DNA of 64,000 bases from NCBI RefSeq assembly GCF_000723405.1, contig NZ_CCAE010000008.1, positions 1-64,000 on the forward strand, written 5' to 3'. The number at the start of each line of letters is the position of its first letter. Within the stretch, counting starts at the first letter, position 1. The notes below the pieces were generated by a model. That model searched no databases. It was not told where the DNA came from and saw nothing but the letters and a program-made list of their open reading frames with translations. The translations under genes and the position numbers were made by a program. The stretch comes from Hydrogenophaga intermedia. Lineage in GTDB: Bacteria > Pseudomonadota > Gammaproteobacteria > Burkholderiales > Burkholderiaceae_C. Of the stretch, positions 7,037 to 16,699 are shown piece by piece.

Positions 7037-8406
7037 GCCGCCGCGCGCAGGTGGCGCAGCGCCGCCTCCCCCGCCCACACGCCACTGGCCATCGAGGCCG
7101 TGAGCAGGTAGCCACCGGTGGGGGCTTCCCAGTCGAGCATCTCGCCGGCCACGAACAGCCCGGGGCGTTCGCGCGCCATCAGGCCGTCGTCAAGCGCTTC
7201 CAGGCGCACGCCGCCCGCGCTGCTGATGGCCTCGGCCACGGGGCGGGGGCGGATGAGCTTGAGCGGCAGGGCCTTGATGGCCGCTGCGAGCCGCGCGGTG
7301 TCGTGCATGGCCTCGCGGTCCAGGCATTCGTGCAGCAGCGCGGGCTTGATGCCGTCGAGCCCGAGCCGGCCTTTGAGGTGGCTGGAGAGGCTGCGCGAAC
7401 CGCGCGGGTGCGACACGTCGGCCTGCACGCGTTCGGGCGTGCGGTCGGGCAGCAGGTCGATCCACAGCGTGGTTGAACCGTCGCGCGCGATGCGGTCGCG
7501 CAGCGCGGCCGACAGCGCGTAGACCAGGCTGCCTTCGATGCCGGTGGCGGTGGCGACGAACTCGCCGCGCTGCCAGTGCCGCGCGTCGGGCGGCCCGTCG
7601 AGCGCGAGCGCGACGGTCTTGAAGGGTTGGCCAGCCCAACGTTCGGTGAACACGGCACTCCAGCCCTCCGCCACGCCGTGCACGGACGAGCCCGCGACAT
7701 CGAAGCCGCAGTTGGCGGCTTGCAGTTCGGCCACGTCGAGGCCCGCGTCGCGCAAGCACGGCACCCAGGCGCCGTCGGAGCCCAGGCGGGGCCAACTGGC
7801 GCCGCCCAGGGCCAGCAACACGACGCTGGCCTGCACCACGCGTTCGCCATCGGGCGTGGCGAAGCGCAAGGCGCCGCCATCACCAAAACCCAGCCAGCGG
7901 TGGCGCATGTGGAAGCGCACCGGTTCACCGCCCGGCTCGGGATGGCGCAGCCGGTGCAGCCAGGCGCGCAGCAGCGGCGCGGCTTTCATGTCGGTGGGAA
8001 AGACGCGCCGCGAGCTGCCGACGAAGGTGGCAATGCCCAGGCCCTCGGCCCAGTCGCGCAACTGCTGCGGCCCGAAGCGTTCGAGCATCGGCCGCAGCAC
8101 GCCTGCGCGGTCGCCGAAGCGCGAGACGAAGGCCTCGAAGGGCTCGGCATGCGTGAGGTTGAGCCCGCCCTTGCCCGCCAACAGCAGCTTGCGGCCCACC
8201 GAGGGCATGGCGTCGTACAGGTCCACGGGCACGCCCGCGCGCGACAGCACCTCGGCCGCCATCAGGCCGGCCGGGCCACCACCGACGATGGCCACGCGTG
8301 CGCCGGCGCGGATCCGATCCGGCGCCGGGCCGCCCCAAGCCGGATCCGCCCCCTCGGGGGGCAGCGACCCGCGCAGCGGCGGAGCTTGGGGGTTCACACT
8401 TTCCAT
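7033..8406 (-). CDS. HI0933-like flavoprotein (TIGR03862-type NAD(P)/FAD oxidoreductase)
   Basis: An N-terminal Rossmann FAD site (VAIVGGGPAGLMAAEVL) is followed by the family signature VGRKLLLAGKGGLNLTHAE. It continues with VLLALGGASWPRLGSDG and ends in GLFVAGEMLDWEAPTGGYLL, a second FAD-contact motif. This is the layout of HI0933-like flavoproteins, whose substrates are unknown. The ATG at 8406 overlaps the helicase gene by 13 bp, but the first 35 codons coincide with an intergenic repeat; GTG at 8295, directly before AIVGGG, is a plausible true start. The frame continues open upstream only as a shadow of the helicase. Confidence 0.85.
   Translation of the reverse strand: MESVNPQAPPLRGSLPPEGADPAWGGPAPDRIRAGARVAIVGGGPAGLMAAEVLSRAGVPVDLYDAMPSVGRKLLLAGKGGLNLTHAEPFEAFVSRFGDRAGVLRPMLERFGPQQLRDWAEGLGIATFVGSSRRVFPTDMKAAPLLRAWLHRLRHPEPGGEPVRFHMRHRWLGFGDGGALRFATPDGERVVQASVVLLALGGASWPRLGSDGAWVPCLRDAGLDVAELQAANCGFDVAGSSVHGVAEGWSAVFTERWAGQPFKTVALALDGPPDARHWQRGEFVATATGIEGSLVYALSAALRDRIARDGSTTLWIDLLPDRTPERVQADVSHPRGSRSLSSHLKGRLGLDGIKPALLHECLDREAMHDTARLAAAIKALPLKLIRPRPVAEAISSAGGVRLEALDDGLMARERPGLFVAGEMLDWEAPTGGYLLTASMASGVWAGEAALRHLRAAA
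8325..8397. repeat. GC-rich intergenic hairpin repeat (comamonad type)
   Basis: The stretch contains CCGCCCCCTCGGGGGGCAGC and then GCGCAGCGGCGG and GGGGG. A recognisable second copy lies at 22137-22192. The inner CCCCCT..GGGGGG forms a hairpin. It lies at the 3' end of the helicase gene and the 5' end of the flavoprotein gene. Confidence 0.5.
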
Positions 8407-11400
8407 TCGAAAACACGCCCCTGCGAATTGATGAACGCCAGCCGCAGCGGCTCGCCGGGGTGGATGGCCGACACCGCCGCACGGTAGGCGGCCATCTGCT
8501 CGCGGTGGGCCAGCACGGTGTGCGGAGCCTCGTGGGTCTTGAAGTCGAGCACCCACCAGGTGCCGCTGGCGCGGTCGCGCAGCAGGCGGTCGAGGCGGCG
8601 CACCTGGCCTTCGTGCAGCAGTTCCACTTCGTTGCCCCACTGCTCGACACGGGCGTCGTCCCAGGCCCAGGCGGCCTCGCCGCGCACGATGCGCCGTGCC
8701 GCGTCGAGGGCCTGGGCGGCGGTGGCGGGGTCGAGTTCGTGCAGGTCAGCGACGGCGCGCTGGTGCGTGGCGCCCCAGTCGAACCCGCGCGCGGGTGTGG
8801 GGCACCACTGCAGCAACTGGTGCACGGCGCGGCCGAAGCGGGTCTGGGCGTCGGCTTCGATCACCACCACTTCAGGCACGGGCTCTGGCAGGGCGTGCAG
8901 GGTGGGCAGCGCGTGCAGTTCGAAGGGCTCGGCCGCGGTGTGCACGGCGGGCCGGCAGGCATCGGGTTGGTCGAGCGGCTGCGCGAGCGGCGAGAGCCGC
9001 TGCCACCACGAGGTGCCGGCGCTCGCGCGCCCGGGTTCGAAGCTGGACGCCACCAGTCGGTTGCCGGCGCGCGTCATGGCGACGTAGAGCGCGTTGAGTT
9101 CTTCGAGCGAGCGCGCGCGGCGCTCGGCGTCGAGCAGTTCCTGGGCGCACAGCGGCGCGCGCTTCTCGCTGGCCAGGAAGACGAAGCGGCGCGGCTGCGG
9201 CGCCTCGCCTGGCCAGTCCACCAGCACGCCCATGGACTCGGCGCGCGCGGGCGCAGCGTCGGTGTCGAGCAGCAGCACGGTGTGCGCCTCCAGGCCCTTG
9301 GCGCCGTGGATGGTGAGCAGGCGCACGGCGCCGGGCGTGGCCACGGGCGGCATGGGCGTGCCGCCGGCCTTGAGCGCGCGCACGAAGCGGTAGGCGGTGA
9401 GGAACCGCCCGCCCTCGTGGTCGAGCGCGTGCGCCAGCAGGGCCTGCAACTGGGCCTGCGTGGCGGCGCGCTGCGCGGGTGGCACGGCCTGCGCGAAGCG
9501 CGCGAGCAGATCGGCCTCGCGGAAGACGAGGGAGAGCGCGTCGTGCGGGGGCAGGTTCAGCAGCGCGTCGCGCCAGCCTTGCCATCGGGTAGCGGTGTCG
9601 CGCCACAGTGGCGCGGCGTCGCTCGCCTGCGCGGCCTGCTGCAGCACGGGCCACCAGCGCGCACCGGGGCCTGCGGCGCGCACGGCGCTGGCCAGCGCGG
9701 CCAGATCGTCGTCCCCCCAACCGCCGATGGGCGAGCGCAAGGCGCGCGCCAGGCTCAGGTCGTGGCCCGGCGAGACCAGGGCGTCGATCAGCGCGATCAC
9801 GTCCTGCACGGCGGGCGCGTCGGCCAGATCGAGCTTCTCGGGCTGTTCGCTGGCGATGCCGCGCTCGCGCAGGGCCTCGTGCATCCAGCCCAGGCGTTCG
9901 CGCTTGCGCGCGAGCACCATCACGTCGTCGGCTTGCACGCGGCCTGCGGCCACCTCATTGGCGATCCAGTCGGCCGCCTGGCGCGCCTCGAGTTCGCTCA
10001 TGGCGTCGTCGGCCAGGTGGCGCGGCGTGGTCAGGCTGTCGCGCCAGGCCTCGGGGTCGGCGTCGGCGGCCCCGGCGCGTTCGTTGAGGCGTTCGCGGGC
10101 GCTGCGCGGCACCACAGGCAGGGCCAGCACGGCGCCGGCCTCGGTGCTGGCGGTGGTGTGCGGGCGGAAGGCCGCACCCACCGTCTCGCCGTATTCGCCC
10201 GCGCCCACGGCCTGCTGCATGGCGGCGTTCACCGCGTCCACCACGGCGATGGCGCAGCGGCGGGTGTGGTCGCAGGCCAGCAGCGAGCCACCCAGGCCCT
10301 GCACCACGAAGGCCTGGGCTGCGCGAAACACCTGCGGCTCGGCGCGGCGGAAGCGGTAGATGGATTGCTTGGGGTCGCCCACGATGAAGACGCTGGGCGC
10401 CTCCCCGGGCCCCGCGCCCGCGTAGGCGGAGAGCCAGCCATACAGGGCCTGCCACTGCAGCGGGTTGGTGTCCTGGAATTCGTCGATGAGCAGGTGGCGC
10501 ACGCGCGCGTCCAGGCGCTGCTGCAGCCAGCCGGAGAGTTCGGCGTCGCCCAGCAGGCGGCGCGCGGCGCCTTCGACGTCGTTCATGTCGACCCAGCCGC
10601 GCTCGCGCTTGAGCTCGGCCAGCGTGCGCAGCAGCACGCGGGTGAGACGCGACAGGCGCTGGTGGTGCACCCAGGCGCGGTGCTGGCGCTCGGCGAGCAA
10701 GGCCTCTTCGATGCGCGCGTGCGCGGCCTGCACGGCGGGCAGCGCGTCGGGCTGTTCGCCGAGTTTGCGCGGCGTGCCCTTGGCGGTGGTGAGCGCATCG
10801 ATCGCGGCGCGGCCATTGCCCTCGGTGACAGCGGTTTCCAGCGCGCGTGCGGCGGTCTCGGCCTTCTTGAGTTTGGCGAAACCGCCCAGCGCCTGGGCAG
10901 CGGCCAGCAGCTCGGCTCGGAAGCGTTCGCCGCGCACCAGCCAGGCGACGGGGTCATCGCCCGCGCCGGCCCAGTCGGGCATCTGCTCGGCCAGCGACTG
11001 CACCGCGCCATCCACCGCGCCCACGGCGTCGGCCCACAGGAACTCCACGCGCTTGGAAGCGGCGTTGCGCAAGGCGGTCAGGGTCTGGTGGCGGCCGATG
11101 TCGGCCACGCTGGCGAAAAAGTCCTCGCGCGTCGCGTCGTCCTGCGCGAGTTCGGCGTAGAAGCGCGGCCACAGGCGTTGCAGGATGGCGCTGTCGTCCT
11201 CTTGCAGCTCGTACTGCGGCGGCAGGCCCAGTTCCTCCAGCACCGACAGCGGCGCGCCGCGCAGCAGCGCCGCGAACCAGCTGTGGAAGGTGCGCAGTTG
11301 CACCGGTCGGCCATGCCGGCGCAGCCGCTCGCGCAGGCCGCGTGCGGCGGGCACCAGCTCACGCGCGGCGGCGTCGGGCAGGCCGCGCATCACCAGCCCG

Positions 11401-11681
11401 GCGCACAGTTCGTCATCGCTTTGCGTGGCCCACTCGGCCACCACCTGCTGCAGCCGCTCGCGCATTTCGCCGGCGGCCTTCTTGGTGAAGGTGATGGCCA
11501 GGATGTCCTGCGGTTGCGCGCCGTCGAGCAGCGCGCGCAGGACGCGCGAGACCAGCATCCAGGTCTTGCCCGCGCCCGCGCAGGCTTCCACGGCCACGCT
11601 GCGCGACGGATCGCAGGCGCGCGCGTAGAAGGCTTGAGGCCCCACGGATTGGCCATCGACGCGGTAGGCGAGCCCGGTCAT
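8394..11681 (-). CDS. UvrD/RecB-like helicase-nuclease (AddA-like)
   Basis: This 1095-residue protein contains a superfamily 1A helicase: Walker A EACAGAGKTWMLV, motif Ia ITFTKKAAGEMRERL, Walker B HLLIDEFQDTNPLQW, motif III VGDPKQSIYRFR, LTIHGAKGLEAHTV and ALYVAMTRAGNRL. A C-terminal RecB-type PD-(D/E)XK nuclease follows (GRAVHQLL, VRRLDRLL, WVLDFKTHE, HREQMAAYR). It should unwind and resect double-strand DNA ends together with the gene upstream, which supplies the second nuclease. The start ATG at 11681 overlaps the stop of that gene as ATGA, so the two subunits are coupled. The pairing supports AddA-like rather than solitary UvrD. Confidence 0.92.
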   Translation of the reverse strand: MTGLAYRVDGQSVGPQAFYARACDPSRSVAVEACAGAGKTWMLVSRVLRALLDGAQPQDILAITFTKKAAGEMRERLQQVVAEWATQSDDELCAGLVMRGLPDAAARELVPAARGLRERLRRHGRPVQLRTFHSWFAALLRGAPLSVLEELGLPPQYELQEDDSAILQRLWPRFYAELAQDDATREDFFASVADIGRHQTLTALRNAASKRVEFLWADAVGAVDGAVQSLAEQMPDWAGAGDDPVAWLVRGERFRAELLAAAQALGGFAKLKKAETAARALETAVTEGNGRAAIDALTTAKGTPRKLGEQPDALPAVQAAHARIEEALLAERQHRAWVHHQRLSRLTRVLLRTLAELKRERGWVDMNDVEGAARRLLGDAELSGWLQQRLDARVRHLLIDEFQDTNPLQWQALYGWLSAYAGAGPGEAPSVFIVGDPKQSIYRFRRAEPQVFRAAQAFVVQGLGGSLLACDHTRRCAIAVVDAVNAAMQQAVGAGEYGETVGAAFRPHTTASTEAGAVLALPVVPRSARERLNERAGAADADPEAWRDSLTTPRHLADDAMSELEARQAADWIANEVAAGRVQADDVMVLARKRERLGWMHEALRERGIASEQPEKLDLADAPAVQDVIALIDALVSPGHDLSLARALRSPIGGWGDDDLAALASAVRAAGPGARWWPVLQQAAQASDAAPLWRDTATRWQGWRDALLNLPPHDALSLVFREADLLARFAQAVPPAQRAATQAQLQALLAHALDHEGGRFLTAYRFVRALKAGGTPMPPVATPGAVRLLTIHGAKGLEAHTVLLLDTDAAPARAESMGVLVDWPGEAPQPRRFVFLASEKRAPLCAQELLDAERRARSLEELNALYVAMTRAGNRLVASSFEPGRASAGTSWWQRLSPLAQPLDQPDACRPAVHTAAEPFELHALPTLHALPEPVPEVVVIEADAQTRFGRAVHQLLQWCPTPARGFDWGATHQRAVADLHELDPATAAQALDAARRIVRGEAAWAWDDARVEQWGNEVELLHEGQVRRLDRLLRDRASGTWWVLDFKTHEAPHTVLAHREQMAAYRAAVSAIHPGEPLRLAFINSQGRVFEWKV

Positions 11682-14326
11682 GGTTCGCCCTCCCCATCGC
11701 CTGCCACATCGCCCGCCACCGGCTGCCAGAAGTCCTTGCGGCACAGGCCGCGCGCCGCGCAGAAGTCGCAGGCCGCACCCTCGCCCAAGGCCAGCATGGC
11801 AGCACCGCCGGCCACGCGCTCGAGGTCGTTCACCAGGCCCTGCACGATCGCGTCGCGCGCCATCAGCACCTCGGTCTGCTCGATCAGCTTGGCCGGTTCG
11901 TCGCGCTCGCCGCGCGCGTCGACGATGCTGAGGTAGGCCGCGCGCAGGCGCCGCGCGGGCAGCAGCGCGGCGTAGAAACCCAACTGCGTGTCCTCCAGCG
12001 GCTCCTTCACGCGCGCCTCGGTGCGGGCGCGGCTCTCGGTCTTGTGGTCGATGACGAAGCTCTCGTCGCCTTCGGCGTTCTCATCCAGGTCGCGTCGCGC
12101 GTCGATGCGGTCGAGGCGGCCGTGCAGGGTCCAGCGGCCCGCGCGCTGCTCGCGCTCGGCCTCGGCCGCCACGAAGCGCCAGCCCTCGGCCTCGTGCGGC
12201 CACAGCCAGTGCAGGTAGGCCTCGCGCAGCGCGGGCCACTGCGCGCGGTAGGGCAGGAACCCGCCGGCCTGCACGTCATCGCCCAGGCCCATCTCCATGG
12301 CCACCACGCCGGCCAGCGCATCCATCGCGGCGCGGTCGGCGTCTTCGCCGGGGCGCTCATCACCGCGCGCCTCGTGGAAGCGCTTGAGCACCTCGTGCAG
12401 CCAGTTGCCCAGGTCGCCCTGATCGGGCTCGGCGTCGAGTTCGTCCACCTCGTCCAGGCGCAACTGGCGGCGCGCGAAGAAGCGGTAGGGGCAGGTGCGC
12501 AGGTCGTCGTAGGCGCTGGCCGACAGGCGCTCGGGCAGCAGCGCTGGCGCGCTGGCGCGCGGTCGGGGCGTGCCGCCCGCCGCCACCAGCCGCGGGTCGA
12601 GCAGGGACTCGGCGGCGCTCTCATGGCAACCGTCGATGAAGGGGCTGGGCAGCAGCGCTTCGCCGGCATCGTGGCGGCGCCACAGCGCGTCCACCGGCGC
12701 ACCCGCGAACAGGTGCGCCCAGGCCGAGGCCGCCGCGCGCGCCAGGGCCTCGCGATCGGGCAGGCCCAGCAGCTCGCGCTGCACGGCGGTCCAGGCGCTG
12801 TCGGGCTCGGGGCTGGCGCTCAGGTGGCGCTCGTCGCAACCCGGCGCCACCACGGCCGCCACGCGGCGCCCCAGGCGCTGCTGCAAGGGCAGCACGATGA
12901 CCTGCGGCGCGCCGGCCACGGTGGGCTGGAACACCGCGCCCTCCAGCACGTCGCGCACCCAGGCGCCAAAGGCCGCGAGCGACCAGCGCGCAGCCCCACG
13001 TGGCCCGGCGGCGGCTTCGCCCAGGCCGTCGAGCTCGTGCGCGCCCTCGCCCAGGCGCAGCACGCCGATCAACTGGCGGCCGGCTTCGTCCGCCTGCAGT
13101 GGCGCCCACTGGCCGCTGCGCTCCAGCGCCTGAGCGGTGTCCTTGAGCCAATGCAGCAAGGGCCGCGCGGCCTGCAGTTCCGCGCGTTGCGCGTCGATGT
13201 CGGCCTCGCGCCAGTCCATGGACACAGCGGCCCAGCGCGCCACGCCCTTCTGCCGAAGCCGGCGCTCCAGCGCCTCCACCGCCTGCGGTGGGAAGGCCGG
13301 CGCAAGCTTGAGCCAGTCGAGCACCTCGTCGGTGCTCGCGCGGGCGTCGGCCGCTCGCAGCAGCGCCATCAGGCTGGCGGCGGCGCGCGTGGTGGACAAC
13401 TTCCAGCCCGTCTCGTCGCGCAGCCGCACGCCCGCGCCCACGAGCAGGGCGCTGGCGCGGCGCGTGAGCAGGCGGTCGTTGGCGATCAGCGCCACCGGCG
13501 CGCGCCCGGCGTTGAGGTGCGCGATGGCGCAGGCGGCGGCGGCCCGCGCCTCGGCCTCGAAGTCCTCGCAGGCCCACACGCGTGGCGCGGCCTCGGCCGG
13601 CGCGGACCAGGCCAGCCGCCCGGCCCGCGGGCCCCAATGGGCGAGCAAGGCTTCGCCCAGCGGGTCAGTGTGGTGGCCCGGCAGGCTGAGCAGCAGATCG
13701 GCGTCGGCCCCCGGCGCGGCAAAGGGCGACCACAGCGCGTCGGTGATGTAGGCGGAACTGCCCGCCCAGGTGACGGCCAGGTTGGCCACCAGCGACTCCC
13801 ACTGCGCGCTGGCCGAGCCACCCGCCGCCGCCAGCGCGGCACGGCGTTCCTCGGCCCAGGCCGCGCGACGCTCGGGCGCCTGCGCGGCGGCCAGCGGCGC
13901 CAGTTGGCGCGCGGCGTCGACCAGGCGGGCCACCAGCTCGCGCCGCAGGCCCGTGTCCTGCCGCGCGGGCACCACGCGCTCGATCCACGCGGCGGCCACC
14001 AGCGCGTCGCGCGCCATGTCGTGGCTGATGTCGTCGGAGCCTGGTTGCCAGGGCGCCAGGGCCGCGGCCCAATCGCGCGGCGTGGTGAAACGCGGCGCCA
14101 GGCCCGCGGCCTGCCGCTGCCGCGCGGCCCAGGCGCGGCGCGCCTCGATCGCCAGCGCAGCGTAGGGCAGCAGCACCACCACGCGCGACATTGGCACGCC
14201 GGCCTCGCGCGCCGCCCGGGCGAGACCGTCGAACGGGGCCTGCCACACACACGACAACGCGTCCGCCTGCACGGCGCCGCCCACAAGGGCTGACTCGGCG
14301 TGAGGTCTCGCGGGGGCTGGCGTCAT
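11678..14326 (-). CDS. AddB-like PD-(D/E)XK nuclease with probable Fe-S staple
   Basis: This 882-residue partner of the helicase has a degenerate helicase-like N-terminus ([36 protein letters not shown]) without a good Walker A motif. The C-terminal nuclease has [23 protein letters not shown] and [10 protein letters not shown]. Four cysteines in the AddB spacing, one in [11 protein letters not shown] and three in [10 protein letters not shown], probably hold a 4Fe-4S cluster that staples the nuclease. ATG at 14326 was chosen because the protein family begins shortly after and longer frames run into the trxA promoter. It is divergent from trxA. Confidence 0.88.
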   Translation of the reverse strand: MTPAPARPHAESALVGGAVQADALSCVWQAPFDGLARAAREAGVPMSRVVVLLPYAALAIEARRAWAARQRQAAGLAPRFTTPRDWAAALAPWQPGSDDISHDMARDALVAAAWIERVVPARQDTGLRRELVARLVDAARQLAPLAAAQAPERRAAWAEERRAALAAAGGSASAQWESLVANLAVTWAGSSAYITDALWSPFAAPGADADLLLSLPGHHTDPLGEALLAHWGPRAGRLAWSAPAEAAPRVWACEDFEAEARAAAACAIAHLNAGRAPVALIANDRLLTRRASALLVGAGVRLRDETGWKLSTTRAAASLMALLRAADARASTDEVLDWLKLAPAFPPQAVEALERRLRQKGVARWAAVSMDWREADIDAQRAELQAARPLLHWLKDTAQALERSGQWAPLQADEAGRQLIGVLRLGEGAHELDGLGEAAAGPRGAARWSLAAFGAWVRDVLEGAVFQPTVAGAPQVIVLPLQQRLGRRVAAVVAPGCDERHLSASPEPDSAWTAVQRELLGLPDREALARAAASAWAHLFAGAPVDALWRRHDAGEALLPSPFIDGCHESAAESLLDPRLVAAGGTPRPRASAPALLPERLSASAYDDLRTCPYRFFARRQLRLDEVDELDAEPDQGDLGNWLHEVLKRFHEARGDERPGEDADRAAMDALAGVVAMEMGLGDDVQAGGFLPYRAQWPALREAYLHWLWPHEAEGWRFVAAEAEREQRAGRWTLHGRLDRIDARRDLDENAEGDESFVIDHKTESRARTEARVKEPLEDTQLGFYAALLPARRLRAAYLSIVDARGERDEPAKLIEQTEVLMARDAIVQGLVNDLERVAGGAAMLALGEGAACDFCAARGLCRKDFWQPVAGDVAGDGEGEP

Positions 14327-14343
14327 GAAAAGGGGGTTTCTGT

Positions 14344-14349
14344 CACAAT
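14344..14349 (+). promoter_or_regulatory. candidate -10 element of trxA
   Basis: CACAAT occurs in the context TTTCTGTCACAATGCGGCGG, closely resembling the TGTCATAATCCGCC before rho and GCGTCACAATCGGCG before ppx. No strong -35 is visible. The trxA start codon lies about 100 bp downstream. Confidence 0.4.
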
Positions 14350-14449
14350 GCGGCGGCCTGCAAAAAGGGAGCCGACGTCGTCGCCCGGCCTGCCGCATGC
14401 GCCGCACTGTAACCTCCCCCCGCTCACTGAAAACCCAAGGACGAACCCC

Positions 14450-14782
14450 ATGGCCAGCGACCTGATCAAACACGTTTCCGATGCCAGCTTCAAGGCCGAT
14501 GTGCTGGACAACAAGGCCCCGGTGCTGGTGGACTTCTGGGCCGAGTGGTGCGGTCCCTGCAAGATGATCGCCCCCATCCTGGACGAAGTCGCCGGCACCT
14601 ACGACGGCAAGCTGCAGATCGCCAAGCTCAACGTTGACGACAACCGTGACGTGCCCGCCAAGTTCGGCATCCGCGGCATTCCCACGCTGATGCTGTTCAA
14701 GGACGGCCAGCTCGCCGCCACCAAAGTGGGCGCGCTCAGCAAGGCACAGCTCACCGCCTTCATCGACCAGCAACTGGCCTGA
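14450..14782 (+). CDS. trxA: thioredoxin
   Basis: This is a standard-length thioredoxin (110 residues) with the redox site [12 protein letters not shown], the cis-proline motif [11 protein letters not shown] and the terminal helix LTAFIDQQL. It reduces protein disulfides in the cytosol using thioredoxin reductase. The start is ATG 14450, placed so the protein begins [11 protein letters not shown] as in close homologues; in-frame codons upstream belong to the leader. It is followed by a strong hairpin and then rho, a common neighbour order in beta- and gammaproteobacteria. Confidence 0.98.
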   Translation: MASDLIKHVSDASFKADVLDNKAPVLVDFWAEWCGPCKMIAPILDEVAGTYDGKLQIAKLNVDDNRDVPAKFGIRGIPTLMLFKDGQLAATKVGALSKAQLTAFIDQQLA

Positions 14783-14788
14783 TCCCCC

Positions 14789-14810
14789 GGCCCGGGCGCG
14801 AGCCCGGGCC
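14789..14810 (+). terminator. perfect 9-bp GC hairpin after trxA
   Basis: GGCCCGGGC-GCGA-GCCCGGGCC forms a perfect stem with a GNRA tetraloop 7 nt after the trxA stop. No U-tract follows, so it may be an mRNA-stabilising 3' end or an incomplete terminator rather than a classic intrinsic terminator. Confidence 0.5.
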
Positions 14811-14860
14811 CCGAGCCGCGCGCGGGCTCGACGACAGGATGCACTCGCAGCGATTCCTGT

Positions 14861-14866
14861 CATAAT
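14861..14866 (+). promoter_or_regulatory. candidate -10 element of rho
   Basis: CATAAT lies in TTCCTGTCATAATCCGCC, about 114 bp before the rho start, leaving a long leader as is usual for autoregulated rho genes. The -35 is weak. Confidence 0.45.
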
Positions 14867-14979
14867 CCGCCGCAATGCGGGCAGCAAGCCCGCCTCTCCC
14901 CCGCGCGACGTCCGTCATCCGGACCACAGCGCCCACCTCCCCGCTCTTCCCCAATCGCCTCCACCCTGGAGTGACGTCG

Positions 14980-16242
14980 ATGCACCTGAACGAACTCAAG
15001 GCCCTGCACGTTTCCGAAGTGTTCAAGCAGGCCGAAGCGCTCGAAATCGAGAACACCGGCCGCATGCGCAAGCAGGAGCTGATGTTCGCCATCATCAAGA
15101 AACGCGCAAAAACCGGCGAGCAGATCTACGCCGACGGCGTGCTCGAGGTCCTGCCCGACGGCTTCGGTTTCCTGCGCGCGCCGGACACCAGCTACACGGC
15201 CAGCACCGACGACATCTACATCTCGCCCAGTCAGATCCGCCGCTTCAACCTGCACACCGGCGACATGATCGAGGGCGAGGTTCGCATCCCCAAGGACGGC
15301 GAACGCTACTTCGCGCTCAACAAGCTCGACAAGATCAATGGCCTGGCTCCCGAGGAGAACAAGCACAAGATCATGTTCGAGAACCTGACGCCGCTGTTCC
15401 CCAAGGAACAGATGCGCCTGGAACGCGACATCAAGAGCGAAGAGAACATCACCGGCCGCGTGATCGACATCATTGCGCCCATCGGCCGCGGCCAGCGCGC
15501 GCTGATCGTGGCGCCGCCCAAAAGCGGCAAGACGGTGATGATGCAGCACATCTGTCACGCCATCACTGCCAACCACCCCGACGTGGAACTCATGGTGCTG
15601 CTGGTGGACGAGCGCCCCGAGGAAGTGACCGAGATGCAGCGCACCGTGCGCGGCGAGGTCATTGCCTCCACCTTCGACGAGCCCGCCGCGCGCCACGTGC
15701 ACGTGGCCGAAATGGTGATCGAGCGCGCCAAGCGCCTGGTCGAGCTCAAGAAGGACGTGGTGATCATGCTCGACTCGATCACCCGCCTGGCCCGTGCCTA
15801 CAACAACGTGTTGCCCTCCTCCGGCAAGGTGCTCACGGGCGGCGTGGACGCCAACGCCCTGCAGCGGCCCAAGCGCTTCTTCGGCGCGGCGCGCAAGGTG
15901 GAAGAAGGCGGCTCGCTCACCATCATCGCCACCGCCCTGGTCGACACCGGCTCACGCATGGACGAGGTGATCTTTGAGGAATTCAAAGGCACCGGCAACT
16001 GCGAGATCCACCTCGACCGCCGCCTGTACGAAAAGCGCGTCTTCCCCTCCATCCAGCTCAACCGCAGCGGCACCCGCCGCGAAGAGCTGCTGCTGCAACC
16101 CGAGATCCTGCAGAAGACCCGCATCCTGCGCCAGTTCATGTACAACATGGACGAGATCGAGGCCATGGAGATGGTCTTGAAGAGCATGAAGGCCACGAAG
16201 AACAACTCCGAGTTCTTCGACATGATGCGGCGCGGGGGCTGA
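14980..16242 (+). CDS. rho: transcription termination factor Rho
   Basis: Rho is the hexameric RNA-dependent ATPase that ends transcription. The 420-residue protein starts [19 protein letters not shown] and has the RNA-binding cold-shock-like domain ([25 protein letters not shown]). Its ATPase core shows Walker [13 protein letters not shown], Walker [17 protein letters not shown], the Q-loop [20 protein letters not shown] and the C-terminal RRGG. The start is ATG 14980 with GGAG 8-9 nt upstream. It sits between trxA and rpmE. Confidence 0.98.
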   Translation: MHLNELKALHVSEVFKQAEALEIENTGRMRKQELMFAIIKKRAKTGEQIYADGVLEVLPDGFGFLRAPDTSYTASTDDIYISPSQIRRFNLHTGDMIEGEVRIPKDGERYFALNKLDKINGLAPEENKHKIMFENLTPLFPKEQMRLERDIKSEENITGRVIDIIAPIGRGQRALIVAPPKSGKTVMMQHICHAITANHPDVELMVLLVDERPEEVTEMQRTVRGEVIASTFDEPAARHVHVAEMVIERAKRLVELKKDVVIMLDSITRLARAYNNVLPSSGKVLTGGVDANALQRPKRFFGAARKVEEGGSLTIIATALVDTGSRMDEVIFEEFKGTGNCEIHLDRRLYEKRVFPSIQLNRSGTRREELLLQPEILQKTRILRQFMYNMDEIEAMEMVLKSMKATKNNSEFFDMMRRGG

Positions 16243-16256
16243 TCCGGCCTTCACGC

Positions 16257-16262
16257 TATAAT
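16257..16262 (+). promoter_or_regulatory. -10 element upstream of the L31 gene
   Basis: A perfect TATAAT occurs 15 bp after the rho stop and 75 bp before the ribosomal protein start. No good -35 is visible at 17 bp, so its strength is uncertain. Confidence 0.5.
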
Positions 16263-16336
16263 CTCTGGTTTTATTGGCGGCAAGTACGTTGGAAGGGTTC
16301 CGGCGCGGCTGTCGCAACCGACCTGAAGGAATCGCC

Positions 16337-16591
16337 ATGAAAGAAGGCATTCACCCGAACTACCGCGAGGTCTGCTTCCTGGACCTGTCGAACAACTTCA
16401 AGTTCGTCACCCGTTCCTGCGCGAGCACCAAAGAAACGATCAAGATGGACGATGGCCGCGAACTGCCGCTGTTCAAGCTCGATACCTCCAGCGAATCGCA
16501 CCCGTTCTACACCGGCACGCAGAAGAGCGTGGACAACATGGGCGGCCGCGTCGAAAAATTCCGCAACCGCTACGCCAAGACCGCCAAGTAA
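16337..16591 (+). CDS. rpmE2: 50S ribosomal protein L31 type B
   Basis: This 84-residue L31 paralogue has the type B features: MKEGIHPNYREVCFLDLSNN, then SHPFYTGTQKSVDNMGGRVE, and a C-terminal FRNRYAK. The CxxC zinc motif of type A L31 is missing, as expected for the zinc-independent form. The start is ATG with AAGGA 6 nt upstream. It has its own promoter element and a strong terminator, so it is a monocistronic unit. Confidence 0.96.
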   Translation: MKEGIHPNYREVCFLDLSNNFKFVTRSCASTKETIKMDDGRELPLFKLDTSSESHPFYTGTQKSVDNMGGRVEKFRNRYAKTAK

Positions 16592-16611
16592 TCCTGGCGC
16601 TGGCCCAAGAA

Positions 16612-16639
16612 AGCAGCCGCAAGCCGGCTGCTTTTTTTT
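16612..16639 (+). terminator. rho-independent terminator after rpmE2
   Basis: The stem AGCAGCCG/CGGCTGCT with a 5-nt loop is followed directly by eight T residues. This is the textbook arrangement, 20 bp after the stop codon. Confidence 0.92.
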
Positions 16640-16699
16640 GCCCGAATCTTCCCGCGCACGCCGTTTGCCCCCCGTGCGCCGCTTGTATAGTCCCCAGCC

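Noticed and set aside
8298-11936. Plus-strand open frame of 1212 codons opposite the AddA-like gene
   Set aside because: Low-complexity composition with no motifs; the minus strand carries all helicase motifs.
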